Below, piece by piece: positions 11,801-24,000 of a stretch of 64,000 nt of DNA (positions within the stretch are counted from its first letter, which is position 1; every line of letters starts with the position of its first letter). Origin of the DNA: Antedon mediterranea (lineage: Eukaryota > Echinodermata > Crinoidea > Comatulida > Antedonidae); assembly GCF_964355755.1 (NCBI RefSeq), contig NC_092673.1:28587001-28651000 (forward strand), written 5' to 3'. The position numbers were made by a program, and so were the translations under genes. Under the pieces are notes generated by a model. That model worked only from the letters and a program-made list of their open reading frames with translations, did not search any database and was not told the DNA's origin.

Positions 11801-14800
11801 AGTCCATCCATCAGGTAAGCTTGGAAATGTAAGTCGCTAGCACGCTCACCTGAGAAAAAAATAAAACATCCATAATAATGAAATAATACAAAAATTTGTA
11901 GATCGGTTTGAAGATTTGGTAGATACCAAATAAAAAGTAATACTGTACCTGGAATAAACCTGTTAAGGTGAAGATGAAACGATTCCAAAGAAGTGGAGCC
12001 TCTTGCGCAACGATATACTGGCAAGGTAACTCCACCCTTAAGCATCTCACTGGTTTTTGTGTAGAGCGGGATGCCTTCTGGATCCTGGATGCAGGCGATG
12101 TGTCGCTCTTGTGAGCTCCAGATATCCCAGGTCTGTTCAGAGTCTAAGAGTGGGACGCCCATTGTGTCACGGCCTTCTTCACCATCGAGGGAAGTCAGCA
12201 GCTCTCGGATTAGGTTGGCAGTCTCGCGAGTCCCTCGTGTTGTCCTGCGACAATGTAAAGCATACTCCTTCTTGCTGATGTTTTTCAATATGATGTCGTC
12301 TGTTGGGTTGGAATGCTTCTTGCTTGCAATGAGCTGTTCACGCTTGGCGAGCTTCAGACGTTCAACATCGTCAGCGCTCCACTCAAAAATGCAAGCGGAA
12401 AGACGTTTGAGAAATATCGGATACAACTGATGTGATTCTGTTGAACAAGCTGCAGCAATTCTCCTCATGAAGTGCCAGATGTCCAGACGAATTTTCATGT
12501 CAGGCCAGGCGCTGAACATCTTCCTTATGCTTGAATGACCGCAGCAGTCACGGTCGACGTAGAGAATCTCGGGAGGAGGTACGCCTGCCAAAGCATATCG
12601 GTTAATGATGCCGTTTGTCATGTTGTTTAAGCCACATCCTTCTGCAGCAGTCAGGACTGTAATGAGCACCTGGCCGTACTCATTTCCGACGTTTGTTGCC
12701 CACGCTCCTGTTCCACATGCACGACCGGCTAGCTTCCTTACAATCTGCAAAAAAACCCAAACAAATTTATTCGGAAGAAAGCTTCCCCACAATCTGCAAA
12801 AAAAAAAAAATTCAAATAATTAAAAGTAAATTGCAGAAATAGTATTGTTTATAAATTATTTACCCTTTTGGTCGAGTCAATCTTCAACACTCTTCCGAAC
12901 GTCGATGTGATAGAAGCCTTGAGTTCGTCGATTCTTCCCATTACTTCGTTGCAGTAGATGGTAAGGAACCATTGGACAGAGGGAACAGGAATCATTTTAG
13001 ACACCTCATCAAATTTAGAAGCAGCAATGACATAATCATCACGAGAACCACAGAACTTCTTGCAATTTTCTAAGTAGAGAGCCACTCTCTCATTCCACCG
13101 CCTTGTGTGTTGTTCTAAGACTTGTTGGCGAAGCTGTGATGGACTGTTACCGAGACCGCGGTACTTTAGAAGCTGCAGGACCCGGTTGTCGCAGGCCAAG
13201 TGATACGAAAGTACAACAGGAAACTGAAGGCGATGTGCTAAATCAAGTTGCTTTAAAATGTTTTCACTCCAGCCAATTTGTCTTTGTTTGCAATTAGAGC
13301 ACCTCAGTTGCTCTGTTGCAAGAAAGTAGTGGCAGTCTAAATCCAGGACCGGACGAACGATTCCATGGAGGCCGCCTGATGTTAGTGGATAGCTCTTGCA
13401 TTCTGGCCGAGGGCAGACCAGCTTGACCTGCCAAGTCTTGCGGGGCAACCAAAGAAGAAGACGATGACCGAAGTAACTGTTGGCCATGGGTATGTTTTTG
13501 TTGAGCGGATCCGGTTGAGGTGGATAATACCAAAGTTGTTTGAGTTTAGTTGAATCCAACTCTGCAGTCCCCTTCTTCGATTTCTTGAATAAGGTTTTTG
13601 AAATCCACTGCTGATCGATCTCGGGCAAGTTCTTCTTCCATTTATCTGGTATGAGACAATCTGCAAGAAAAACCAAAACAAAATTGTATAATTTATGAAA
13701 CTACATTATGTAATTTTCATTTTCTAGTTTTAAAAATCAAACAAAATAATTAAAATTACACTGAAATAAACTACCTTCACTCTGTTTGATAGTTATTGTA
13801 GTGGATGGCATAGTACTAACAGGTTCATAAGATGTATTTGGTTGAGCTGTAAGACGGAAAATTAAAGAATATTTAGCAGTAAACTACTACTTCATTCGCT
13901 ATCTACAGTATGCTATAAAACAATGTATTTAAACAACACGATTTTATGATTGAGTATAAATGAATGCATAAAAAAAAACGTAAACCCAGCAAGCCTACAA
14001 CATACACAGGCACTAAAAATGCAAAACCTGAAATTTGTAATTTAGAAAATGCACAAAAAACACAAATATGGAATAAGTCTTACCTGGTGCATATGAGGTT
14101 GATGGTTGCAAAGAAGCATCAAAGACATCAGTACCAGAAAGTGTTTCATCTGTGACATCCTCAACCTGTTGTAGCTTAATGCCAACAGGTATGTACGATG
14201 TCTGTCTAGTTGGGCATTTCCTGCGGCGTTTTATTTCTTTCATTGCTATGGCTTCTTTGCCTTCTGGGAAAGACTCCAAGTACCTCTTAAAGTTGAATTT
14301 GTTAATACTAAGTGAACTTGTACTTGGAATTTCATTAGCCATTTTAATAACAAAACATACTGCATATTCCAGTACATTTTCGACCATCCACTTGAATGTT
14401 TGTCCACTGTATTTACTATGCTGAAACTTGTAGCAGCCCAACACATCACATTCATCTTTGGTGTTTCCACCCAGCCTGCACACCTCCTTCAAGGCATCTT
14501 GGCGTACATCATCAGGAGTTAGACACTTGCCAGTTGGTCGTTTTCTCAAGCTGTTAAATACTACAGCAGCAGATGTATCTTCAAGAATTAAGGCACCCTC
14601 TTCACTGCGCCGAAAAGTTGGTCTGAACATACTGTACTGTCTATTGAACACCTGCAAAACTAAAAAAACTGATCAAAGGCAAAAATATATGTAAGTAAAG
14701 TATGTAAAAAAGAAAATTTTACCCGTATAATGCCACTGTGCACCGTGCAGTTGTAGTAAATGGCTGTAAATAAAAGAAAATCAAATCTAAATAAAATAAA

Positions 14801-16354
14801 ATATCTGTGGGTTAAAATTTCTCAAGTAATAATTAATAGTAGACCAAGACTTTAAATGTAAAATATTAATAAAATGAATTACATGTAGCATTAAAACATA
14901 TCTACTAAGAACAAACTATTTTATCTAAATTAAATTAAGAAAATATTACATATGAATAATTATGTTTTTTTTTCAATTAAAAAAACTATATAAAGAATTA
15001 CAACATAAATTAGAGTAAACTGAATAATCTTTGTTTATTAAACAGTGTATGTATCAACTCTTTGATCCCTGAGCACTTCCTTTAATGCAATCAAATTATT
15101 TGAGAATCTTATCTAAATCCACAAATACAGTTGATTGCCTAATTAAACGAATGCTTTAGATCAAAGAGTTGAAGCCTACACTTAATTAAACAATCATTAT
15201 AATAAAAGTTAAATTGTTTATCTATCAATTAAAAGGGTTGACATGTGAACAAGGCTTTAGTCTGTTTCCCATGGATGCTATTCTGATACAGCACACATTT
15301 AGTTGTTTATAGTTTAAAATTATGTTTAGGCCTAAAATCTATTACAGGGTACATAGGCTAGTCTAACTAGTAGTAGGATTGTTAAAATATTAAATAAATT
15401 AAACTTTAAAGAATAGCTTAATTACTTTAAACTAAATTTATTTACTATGGGATGGTTCTACGATAAATACTAATCTAAGCCTAGGCCTAGTCTAAACTAC
15501 TGTAGTAAGTTTTGAAGAAAAAAAATAACAGGGAGCCCTAAGTAGGTAGCATCTTACTAGGGCCTAGCACTTACAGGCCCATGGTTTGACTTACAATTCA
15601 TGGCAACCAAAAAAGATCTAGGCCTACCTAGAGGTCTTTCTATCTAGCCTACTAGCTAGGCCTAGGCTATATAGGCCTAGTAAATACATTAATTAAAGTA
15701 AGTGTCGAGTGACACTATCTAACCCTAACTAACCTATAAAGGCATGCGTTATTGTTAATACTTTATGAAATATATGTAGGCCTACTGGTAATTAGGGGGA
15801 TAAGTAATAATAGCAAATGCATTTTACCACACACAGAGCAGACTACCGCCAACAAGAATTAGCGTCGGCACCCATACAAACACATTTGCTAGGCCATGGC
15901 ATAGTTTCTATTGACTATGGCTAGGCCTAGACCAAACAAGTTATCAACACTTTAAATGCCGATTTCAAGCATGAAATCAATTTCGCTCTTACCTTTAATG
16001 CAAGTACACGTTCGAGTTGAATACAGCTACTACCAGAATTCGCCTTGAAATTAATAATAATAAGTCTAGAGGATTTGTAAAAAGATGTTGTCGCATGTAA
16101 GTCTCTGGACAAAATCTCATCATTGTTTGTGTTGTGAAAAACTTGTTGAAGTCACATATTAATTACGTCACTTTTCAGTGTTCTGATTGGTCAAAATGAC
16201 AAATTTGGAACAATTTTTCTAATGCCCTGATTACGTCACTTTTCAGTGCTCTGATTGTTCAACTTTTGGAACGCTTTCCGCTGCTCTGATTGGTCAATCA
16301 GTTGTTCAATTCATTGTCCAATTCTACAGCACATATTGGGTTATTTGTAGTACT
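8811..16354 (-). mobile_element. DNA transposon, copy 2, directly abutting copy 1
   Basis: This is the second unit of the tandem pair, starting at AAGGGTACAACTC immediately after copy 1 ends in GTAGTACT. Its right edge runs into ATAGTACAGCG, which continues the interrupted host repeat. The two units therefore share no spacer, and only one base is ambiguous at the boundary. The lack of any visible divergence means either a very recent event or an assembly artefact. Its promoter-like segment lies at 16134-16354 and its GGCCTA island near 15314-15944. Confidence 0.85.
10028..14630 (-). CDS. Multi-exon DDE-type transposase, 1,251 aa (copy 2)
   Basis: Exons 5' to 3': 14084-14630, 13775-13846, 12864-13660, 11949-12744, 11350-11849, 10979-11241, 10649-10897, 10028-10559; the 5'-UTR exon is at 14723-14763. 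The product appears identical to the first copy, with the same cysteine pairs, acidic triad and C-terminal knuckle. No stop, frameshift or splice-site change separates the two genes, so both could be expressed. A transcript from this gene would run toward the second unit's 3' end at 8811 and, without termination, into the promoter of copy 1. Confidence 0.85.
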
Positions 16355-17170
16355 ATAGTACAGCGATTTTTTTTTAAAAATGGCAAATTTTCGACCGTTT
16401 TATTTTTCGATAAATCTGGTTACTATAGCACAATTAACATGCACAGACCCCATTAGTCGACTCTGCGCATGTTTATTATGCTATAGTAACCATTTATGTC
16501 AAAAACTGGTTACTATAGCATAATTGACATGCGCAGAACCCATTATTCGTCTCTGCGTATGTTTATTATGCAATAGTAATCATTTATGTCAAAAAATAAA
16601 AGGGTCGAAAATCGGCCATTTTTCGAAAATTTCCCTTTTTTTGGGGAAAAATGGCCAAAATATCCAATTTTTAAAACCAAATAATTATGCGATAATATTG
16701 CCATATATGCACATATACTGCGTTATCATCATCTTATAGAGCCATAGTAACTAGTTATGTAAAAAAATTAAAGGGTCGAAATTTGCAAATTTTTTGGAAA
16801 ATTTCACTGTGCTATAGTACAGGGTTTTTTTTTTAAAGATTCCCAAAAAATCCACTTTTTAAAACCCAATAATTATGCGAAAATATTTCTTTATGCGCAT
16901 ATATTGTGTTATCATCATCTTATAGAGCCATAGTAACTAGTTATGTCACACTATAGTACATGGATTTTTTTTAATGGCCAAATTTCAACCCTTTTATTTT
17001 TTTTACATAACTGGTTACTATATCGTAAATCGTCATGCGCAGAATCACATAATGTGCTCTGCAAGTTACCACCTCAACATCTGAGGAAAATAGATAATAC
17101 ACTTTTTTTCATAAAAATTACAAAATCACGACCGTTTTATTTTTCGTCATAATAATATAATAATAACAAT
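16355..17170. repeat. Right half of the interrupted palindromic repeat cluster
   Basis: It contains two further GGTTACTATAGCA...AGTAACC palindromes (about 16416-16490 and 16507-16582). Two copies of a related unit follow, containing CATATACTGCGTTATCATC-like and ATATTGTGTTATCATCATCT sequence (about 16660-16760 and 16860-16945). T-rich segments and 'CCNTTTTATTTTT' arms recur. No coding sequence is supported. Confidence 0.7.
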
Positions 17171-18000
17171 AATATGACTCTAGCAATTATATGGCGTAAT
17201 TGATTTTTTTTTATCGGTATTTTTTAGTCTTATACATTTTATTTTTCGACATAACTTGGTAGAAACTAATGAACTACAAGATGGTTTCCGACGCAATCTA
17301 GCAAATTATTGTTGAAAGGTTGATTTGTTTTGCCGAATAAACCAATTACGGAGATGACAATGGCTGCTAGCGTGTACTTTAATAACGTCATCGTGTTTGG
17401 TATTAATCTCTTATTGCTTAATTCAGTATTTCCTCCGATACTCGTTAACCTTGTGCCTAATAGTAGTCCTAGTTTGTGATATGTCGTATACTATTGTAAC
17501 ATTACAATTACAAACGTTTTATTTTATCAAACACAATATCTTACATACGCTCCAAACGTTTATAGCTCTGTCTACACTATCAAATGTTATGTGACAACAA
17601 AAATGTGATGATATCTTTTCATACGGAGATGTAATCTTGGAACGCTAGGATGATGATCGCAGAAAAAAAGAAAGATATTCGTGCAGAAAACACATAATAG
17701 GTTGATTTATTTTATTATCTCTTAAAACAACTAAGTATCAACACGTAATAACCGATTTACATGTAATTATGATAACATATATCAATAATACAATAAGTCA
17801 CTAGTTGTCATAGTTTTTTAATCAAAAATATTTGGAATTTATGGTTCTGGCTATCCTGTCGGCGAGCAACTTAATTTTTTACTAAAAAGTGTTGTTTCTG
17901 GTCATATATTGTAATGGTTTTCATACACATCTAATGAATACGCAGATCTCCATTAAAGGTGTGCACTTGACTCTGTGAAGATCGTGATTGTACCCTTCCT
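17171..18000. other. Intergenic sequence with a truncated MITE end
   Basis: I see no gene. At 17566-17620 there is one end of the AGCTCTGTCTACACTATCAAA MITE family, described at 41560-41716. The rest is unremarkable AT-rich sequence downstream of the GPCR. Confidence 0.6.
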
Positions 18001-18024
18001 CCTTAGTTGTTGGGAGTGACTTGC

Positions 18025-18315
18025 GCCCACTACGTAGGCACCACGCACGCGAGTACACCAATGACAGGCGACAGTTCGAATAATAGCCTACATCGCTTTT
18101 GATTGATCAAAACCCTTACGTTACGATTACGTCGATGTGTCGCGTTGCTAGTGGGAAGTTAGCATTATCACTAGAGACGTAATACAATTACGCAACGTAA
18201 ATGATTTTACCAATCACAAGCGATGGATTATTCGCGCTCATTATCGCTTGTCATTGGTCAACGCACTTGCGTTTCGTTTACACCATAGCGTTGCGTCCTA
18301 GTGGGAACCAAGCTT
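18025..18315. repeat. Two adjacent palindromic MITEs of a CCAATCACAAGCGATGG family
   Basis: The first (about 18025-18165) has CCCACTA...GGCA near one end and TGCTAGTGGGAA near the other. The second (about 18180-18315) has a core ACCAATCACAAGCGATGG followed by its near inverse CGCTTGTCATTGGTCAAC and ends TAGTGGGAACCAAGC. A third relative lies at 61890-62040. They are short, non-coding and self-complementary, which fits deletion-derived non-autonomous DNA transposons. Confidence 0.65.
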
Positions 18316-18355
18316 TAAGGAGTTACACGAAGGGCCGCCGTCTGTGTGAACATTA

Positions 18356-19246
18356 TCATTGTCTACATCCACTGCACATACTTTCCATCCTTTTTTTGTT
18401 CAGAGTGCGCAACTCCAATATTCCAAGACCATACACTAAAGGATTAATAAATGAATAAGCTAAAGCCAAGTTGTATTCCATTGCGTGTACATCAACAAAG
18501 TAATCATACGTACAATAGTCATCTTTCAATATCAAATCAACAATAGACAAAATATCTGCGGGCAGCCAACACACTGTACAAGTACATATAATGATTGAGA
18601 ACGTTTTCAGTAACTTTTTCGATAGTTGCAATTCTTGTGATCGATGCGCAGATATCTTCTTCTCGTGTTTAAAGATAGCTCGGTAGATAACAGCGTACGT
18701 GATAGTAACCACAATCAGTATGGTAAGATTCCAAATAGGAACGATCACTGAGAGGATGTCAAACTCGTTAATGAAGTGCAGACAACCAGCCACGACTGCT
18801 GATACTCCCCAAATGACTGCAATCCCGCTAAGAATTCTTTTGGGAGAATTTATGTTTTTATCCAGTGGGTACAAAACAATAACAAACAATCTCTCTACAG
18901 CAATACCTTCTAGTGTTTGAAATGAAGCCATGACCGATGAAGTTCTAACTACTGACAGGATCAGAGTTCCCGTTTGACCGACAGACTGACCAACGCTTAC
19001 CGAAACCAATGACGTCAGAGCGAATATCGCATCCGTAATTGCTAACGATACCGTGAACAGATAATGACGTTTGTGAAGCGTCTGTTCCGTTGCAAACGTA
19101 TACACCATGTAGATATTGAGTAACAGGGACAAAATACTTAAAACATACGTAATAACCACGCAGTATAAATACCGTTCCTCTGTTTTAAACGTAAACAACA
19201 GAATGTCTTTGAGAGTGTAGTCACAGTTAACCGCCGAGTCATTCAT
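18356..19246 (-). CDS. Rhodopsin-type (class A) G-protein-coupled receptor, 296 aa, intronless
   Basis: Seven hydrophobic segments are visible. TM1 holds LLLN, TM2 LAITD (the conserved Asp), TM3 ends AVERLFVIVLYP (ERL in place of DRY), and TM4 has the conserved Trp. TM5 contains TYAVIY, TM6 TVCWLP and TM7 INPLVYG, matching the CWxP and NPxxY signatures. NDS at residue 2 is a possible N-glycosylation site. I see no cysteine at the usual top-of-TM3 position and only a short second extracellular loop without one. That absence is known in the melanocortin/S1P/cannabinoid/adenosine-like group, so the placement is plausible but not proven. The C-tail is short with CSGC, a possible palmitoylation site. 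The ligand is unknown. Single-exon receptors of this kind are commonly expanded in echinoderms. Confidence 0.85.
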   Translation of the reverse strand: MNDSAVNCDYTLKDILLFTFKTEERYLYCVVITYVLSILSLLLNIYMVYTFATEQTLHKRHYLFTVSLAITDAIFALTSLVSVSVGQSVGQTGTLILSVVRTSSVMASFQTLEGIAVERLFVIVLYPLDKNINSPKRILSGIAVIWGVSAVVAGCLHFINEFDILSVIVPIWNLTILIVVTITYAVIYRAIFKHEKKISAHRSQELQLSKKLLKTFSIIICTCTVCWLPADILSIVDLILKDDYCTYDYFVDVHAMEYNLALAYSFINPLVYGLGILELRTLNKKRMESMCSGCRQ

Positions 19247-21012
19247 TTTAACGATCGCGATCTTTTCTGCTAAGGATTACTTTTGTAACTCTCACAGCAA
19301 ATGGTAGATATCAGTTATAATCTCGGAGGCTATACAACCAACCCGAATACAAATTAATTTAGTAGTACAGAAGGCCTAACTGTTGACTAAGTTAATAACA
19401 CGGTCGTTGAAAGCAATCAAGCGGTAACGATGACAAATCCTGCACGAATGAATGAACCCGACAAATTGCGTAGTACCACCCACATCACTGATCATAGGCT
19501 ACAAAGCAACCAGTCAAAGGAAAGAAACTTAAACAATTAAAAGGTTAAATCACTGATACAATGGACTCTTCCATTGTCAAAAACAGACAAATAAAATCAT
19601 GGCCAAACACTACAGTAGAACCTACGCATTGGTATCAATAATAGTACTGCACCACATGTTTAGAAGGATGAAGCCATACCCGAATAGTACCACATGAGCA
19701 TAGATTTATCTTTTTTTTTAATCAATACATAAACCAATTTCTATTTGGAAAGTTTTCTCCCTAATAAATGCTGCAACATCGAATGTCCAATGTAATGAAC
19801 GTCAACATTTCAGTTGTATAAAACTCGATACATCACAAGATCAGCTGTAAAGCGCGCTACAACTCGGGCATAAAAAAAAAACGTCCAGGCATAACTTTAC
19901 GTAACTCAATGTCCTGTAACAAACCAAGCTAAGTAGACATAAAAATAATGTACAAACAAGTTACCAAATTTATTTATTTTCATCAGTCTCCATCAGTACA
20001 TGATTTATTTAATCTAAATTCAGATACATTTTCTGTTATATAAATTGAACATTATTATTAATTATTACGAACTCAATTGACCAGTTTCAATGCATGTACA
20101 ATCTTTATTTTCATCCTTACAGTATTCTCCCTTAAGCTCTGTCTACACTTTCAAACTTTATGTGACAACAAATGTCATGTGCCCATATACAGACATAAAT
20201 GAATGATTTAAGCGAAATTCAGCTGTATGATACATAGACCAAGCAGTCATGGGCTACAAACATCCAGGTAAGTTAAACAGGCTTTGCTCAATAATTATTT
20301 ACAATCATATTTTGTTTATGACTAGGCTAAGTATCATCATTTCGCTTTGTGTTTTCCCGTTTACTTTATAACCGTACATATATTTTTCAGCCTACCATCC
20401 AATGATTATTCTCCTCTACATTTACTTTGGGAAAACTTGGCTTCATTTGCATCTTATTATTCTCTTGCACGCTCTGCCACTTTTCTAGCTAAATAAAATG
20501 CTGTGTGCTTCGAGGAACACTGTAACCTTTTAACCTGTTATTTTTCCTGCACTACAGCTTTGCTTTACTATTACATAATACATTTATTATTATACTTATA
20601 CAGGAATAGGGTTTCTGAAATCTTGCCATTTCTTTCTGGTTTTTTTACTTTATTGTTCTGATTTAGCTTTTTGTTTATTTTATCAAGGGTCCAGCCACTG
20701 ATAAGTTCCACAGAATTGTAATTTTCAGTGCTTATTATTTATATAATTATTATTAATTAATAATTAATTCATTTATTATAATTATTTATTAATTATAATT
20801 TATTATTAGTTATTTGATATAAATATTTATTTTGTATCTCCATTGAGATTCAGCCACTGATACCCACAGCATTGTCATTTTTTCAGTGCTTATTTTATTT
20901 TGTATTTCCATTGAGATCCAGTCACTGAGTGCCATTCCGTGTATGAGTATAATAAAACACATACATAACTCAAAATAATGAACTACTAACCATTTTCATA
21001 TTGGAGAATCCA
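19247..21012. other. Intergenic region between the GPCR 5' end and the RABGGTB 3' end
   Basis: No gene is visible. It holds a partial AGCTCTGTCTACAC MITE (20133-20205). It also has a dispersed repeat with CCAGCCACTGATA / TTTTCAGTGCTTATT blocks repeated at about 20690-20730 and 20860-20930, with a relative near 62640-62690. An AT-only stretch of TTATTAATTA type lies near 20735-20830. RABGGTB's 3' UTR should occupy the right end; TTTTATT near 20893 (AATAAAA on the minus strand) is a possible poly(A) signal. Confidence 0.5.
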
Positions 21013-24000
21013 TCATAAAATTTGAGGACAAATATTGTTTTGTTTCAGGATGTACTCAGGCATACAGTATACAGGGTTGACTAGTTTGATGTCTTCTGTG
21101 TAGCTACCAAGTAGTGAAAGACCAGCTATGCCAAACAGTGTATGGAAAGGATCCACCTGAAAGACAAGAATATAGATGATATCAACCCATGTATAGAACA
21201 GATCCACTAAGAAGACAAGAAAACACTGTTAAGCTCTGTTTACACTATCAAACTAGTTTGACAAAAAGTGTGATGTGCTCAAATATGGTAGTGATGTGCT
21301 CAAATACGATAGTGATATTATCATTCATTCATAATAACATTTATTTCTTATCTTTCAAAGTATACAAAATAACAATTTAAGAGGCAAAAACCCAGAAAGT
21401 AATAACATGTGGAGTGTCCCCTTAAGAGAGGTTGGTTGTAATGTTAGACCATAAATTCCCATTTCCTGTTTCACAGGAAAGCATCCCCTTAATAGGTGTT
21501 CCAAAGGAGAGGTTCTATCTATTTAAAAAAATATTATTAATCATATCTGTATTTGTCTATGCATATATTTTCTTATGAATTTTAATTGTTGTATTTTTTT
21601 TAGCTTTCCGGCTATTTGTGGCATTGTTTGTCTTTTTAGGAAAATAAATATACCTATATTATTATAAATTATTATTATTATAACGTACCATATTGCCAGG
21701 TCTGTCAGCAAATCCTCCTGTCTCATCATCTTGACACGCTAGGATGTACGTCTCAAGTTTCTTTTTATCAATCCAGTGAATCTTACCAATGATCTTCAAT
21801 GATGCCAACACCCACCATGAATAGCATACATCTGGTAGCTTCTCTGGTCTACCTATAAAAAAATTACGTAGCCGTAACATTGGCAAAAATTTGAGGCTTA
21901 CTCGCTCGCTCCATGGTTAGAACGGTGTTTTCTGATAACTTACCATTGAGGCCACCTGATGGTAGTTGACGTTCACACAGCCACCAGCCTAGCATATCAA
22001 CATTCACAAAATGCAGAGAATTTGTTATAGATAGTACACCTAAACAACAGTATATCTGAAAATAAACACAATTATCATCTATTAATAGTTATTCTTATAC
22101 CAAGAATCATGTTTCATTTATTTAAAACCGAACAGCAGAAAACCTGAAACTCTAAAGCTCTGTCTACACACACAATTGCCTAAATATGGTAGTGATATAC
22201 CCAAATATGGTAGTGATATGACATCATCATATCCATATATGGGATATATTTGTCACATAAAATGTGTTGACAGAGCTTTATTAAGGGGACAAAGATAATC
22301 ATCATATTTCTACAGACAGACACAAGCCTCTTTCTGCGGACACTAAACAATGTAATGTACCACTATATATAATAATTGATCACTGTGTATATGGTAACAA
22401 GATATATAGTATACAGTACCTGACCAGAATGTGATTCTGAACCTGGGCGGCATCCAAAACCACCGTCAAAATTCATACAGGCAATGACGAACTCTACAGC
22501 CTTGTCTACATCTATGGCATCAAGCCTACCCTGAATAAATTAAAACGAAAAGCACCGTCAATTATACGAATGAGGGGAAGTTGGGACATGTAAGTCTGCT
22601 CTATATATCAACAGTGTTGGTGGTTTCTAGGTTTCAGGTCGACGACCGATGATACATCAAATGACATGACCTAACTTGTTCATAGGTTGTCAGAAATCAA
22701 AAGCTCCTCATTGTGTATACTTCATTCATTCATCTTTTATTAGTATAATTTATATAAAAATAGAAAATCTTTGTTTATACACTTTAAGATGAAGAGATGC
22801 CTTTAGTTTCACTGCAAAGACTGCAGGGATAATTTAACTACAATGGGCATACTTACTAGCAATGCCAAACAGGCAACAGCACAAAATGAAAATCTAGTGT
22901 CAATCTCACCTGTTTTAAAATAATCATAATAGTATTTTCATTTACTATATGTACTGTACATTAATGGGTTTTAATATGCGCTGAATGCAAAAGAGACATT
23001 CAAATGGCTTGGAGAAACATTCAAGATTCAAGAAATTGTATTTGTTCACTTTAAAATGGAAATTTGCTTTGCTTGGCATAATTAAGACAATAAATCAACA
23101 AAGAAAATTATATCAAATTGCAAAAGGCAATGTTAAAATACTATTTATATGTTAAAATACTGTTTAAAAACTATTAAAAATGCAGATTACAAAATCGCTC
23201 TGTAAAATACTGTTAAAACAATTAAAATTTAAAATAGAAATGACAACAAAGAGAGATCTTTGAATGTTAAAATTGTATTAATGCTATTCACAACAAAGGA
23301 CTTTATTTATTTCAATTTATACGGAGACTTACCAGGGATAACAATAGTAATGGGTTACGGTTGGCTGGACTTAGTGCGAGGGAAGAGTAGTGTTCGGCCT
23401 GGTGGCCTAGAGGCCAACACAGGGGAAAAGGCTGATTGGAAAGCCAGCGCTAACACTTGTAGATTTGCTGCAAAAAGATACAGGCTTCACAGACATGTTT
23501 GCAGGACAGAAAAAACGGAGGTCCATCATGATCAAGAAAGATGCTGGATAGATAGATCTAAATAGATTTGAATTTTAAAATACTTACCCCATTTATCTCC
23601 CATAAATGATCCATCTTTTTGCTGTAGACCTGACACATACTCAACAACCTTTTCAATGTTAATTGTGTCTAAACTGTTATAAATGGTTAAAATCTTAAAG
23701 ACAAAAATAAAATGTATAGTTTAATCAATGTTTATAAGAGGCAACTAGACCTACAATTTTTGTTGTTTTGTAAAATAATGCATATATCACTTTTCAAATT
23801 AAACCATTCCTTGTATTAAATGTAAGTTTTATGATAAATTGTGATAAAAAGAGAGAAACATTGCACTACCGAAATAGCTCGCTTTGAATGTCCTCTCGTG
23901 GACGGTCTTAGGCCTAGCTACTAACCTGTATTGCACTAAGTGTATAAAGCAGGTGTGGATCATGTTTAAGACTACTGCTAACCCCTCCACATTCATGCTG

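Noticed and set aside
23260-23565. 101-codon frame on the plus strand inside RABGGTB
   Set aside because: It begins in intron sequence, is antisense to the gene and matches no domain I know; kept only as a possible repeat fragment.
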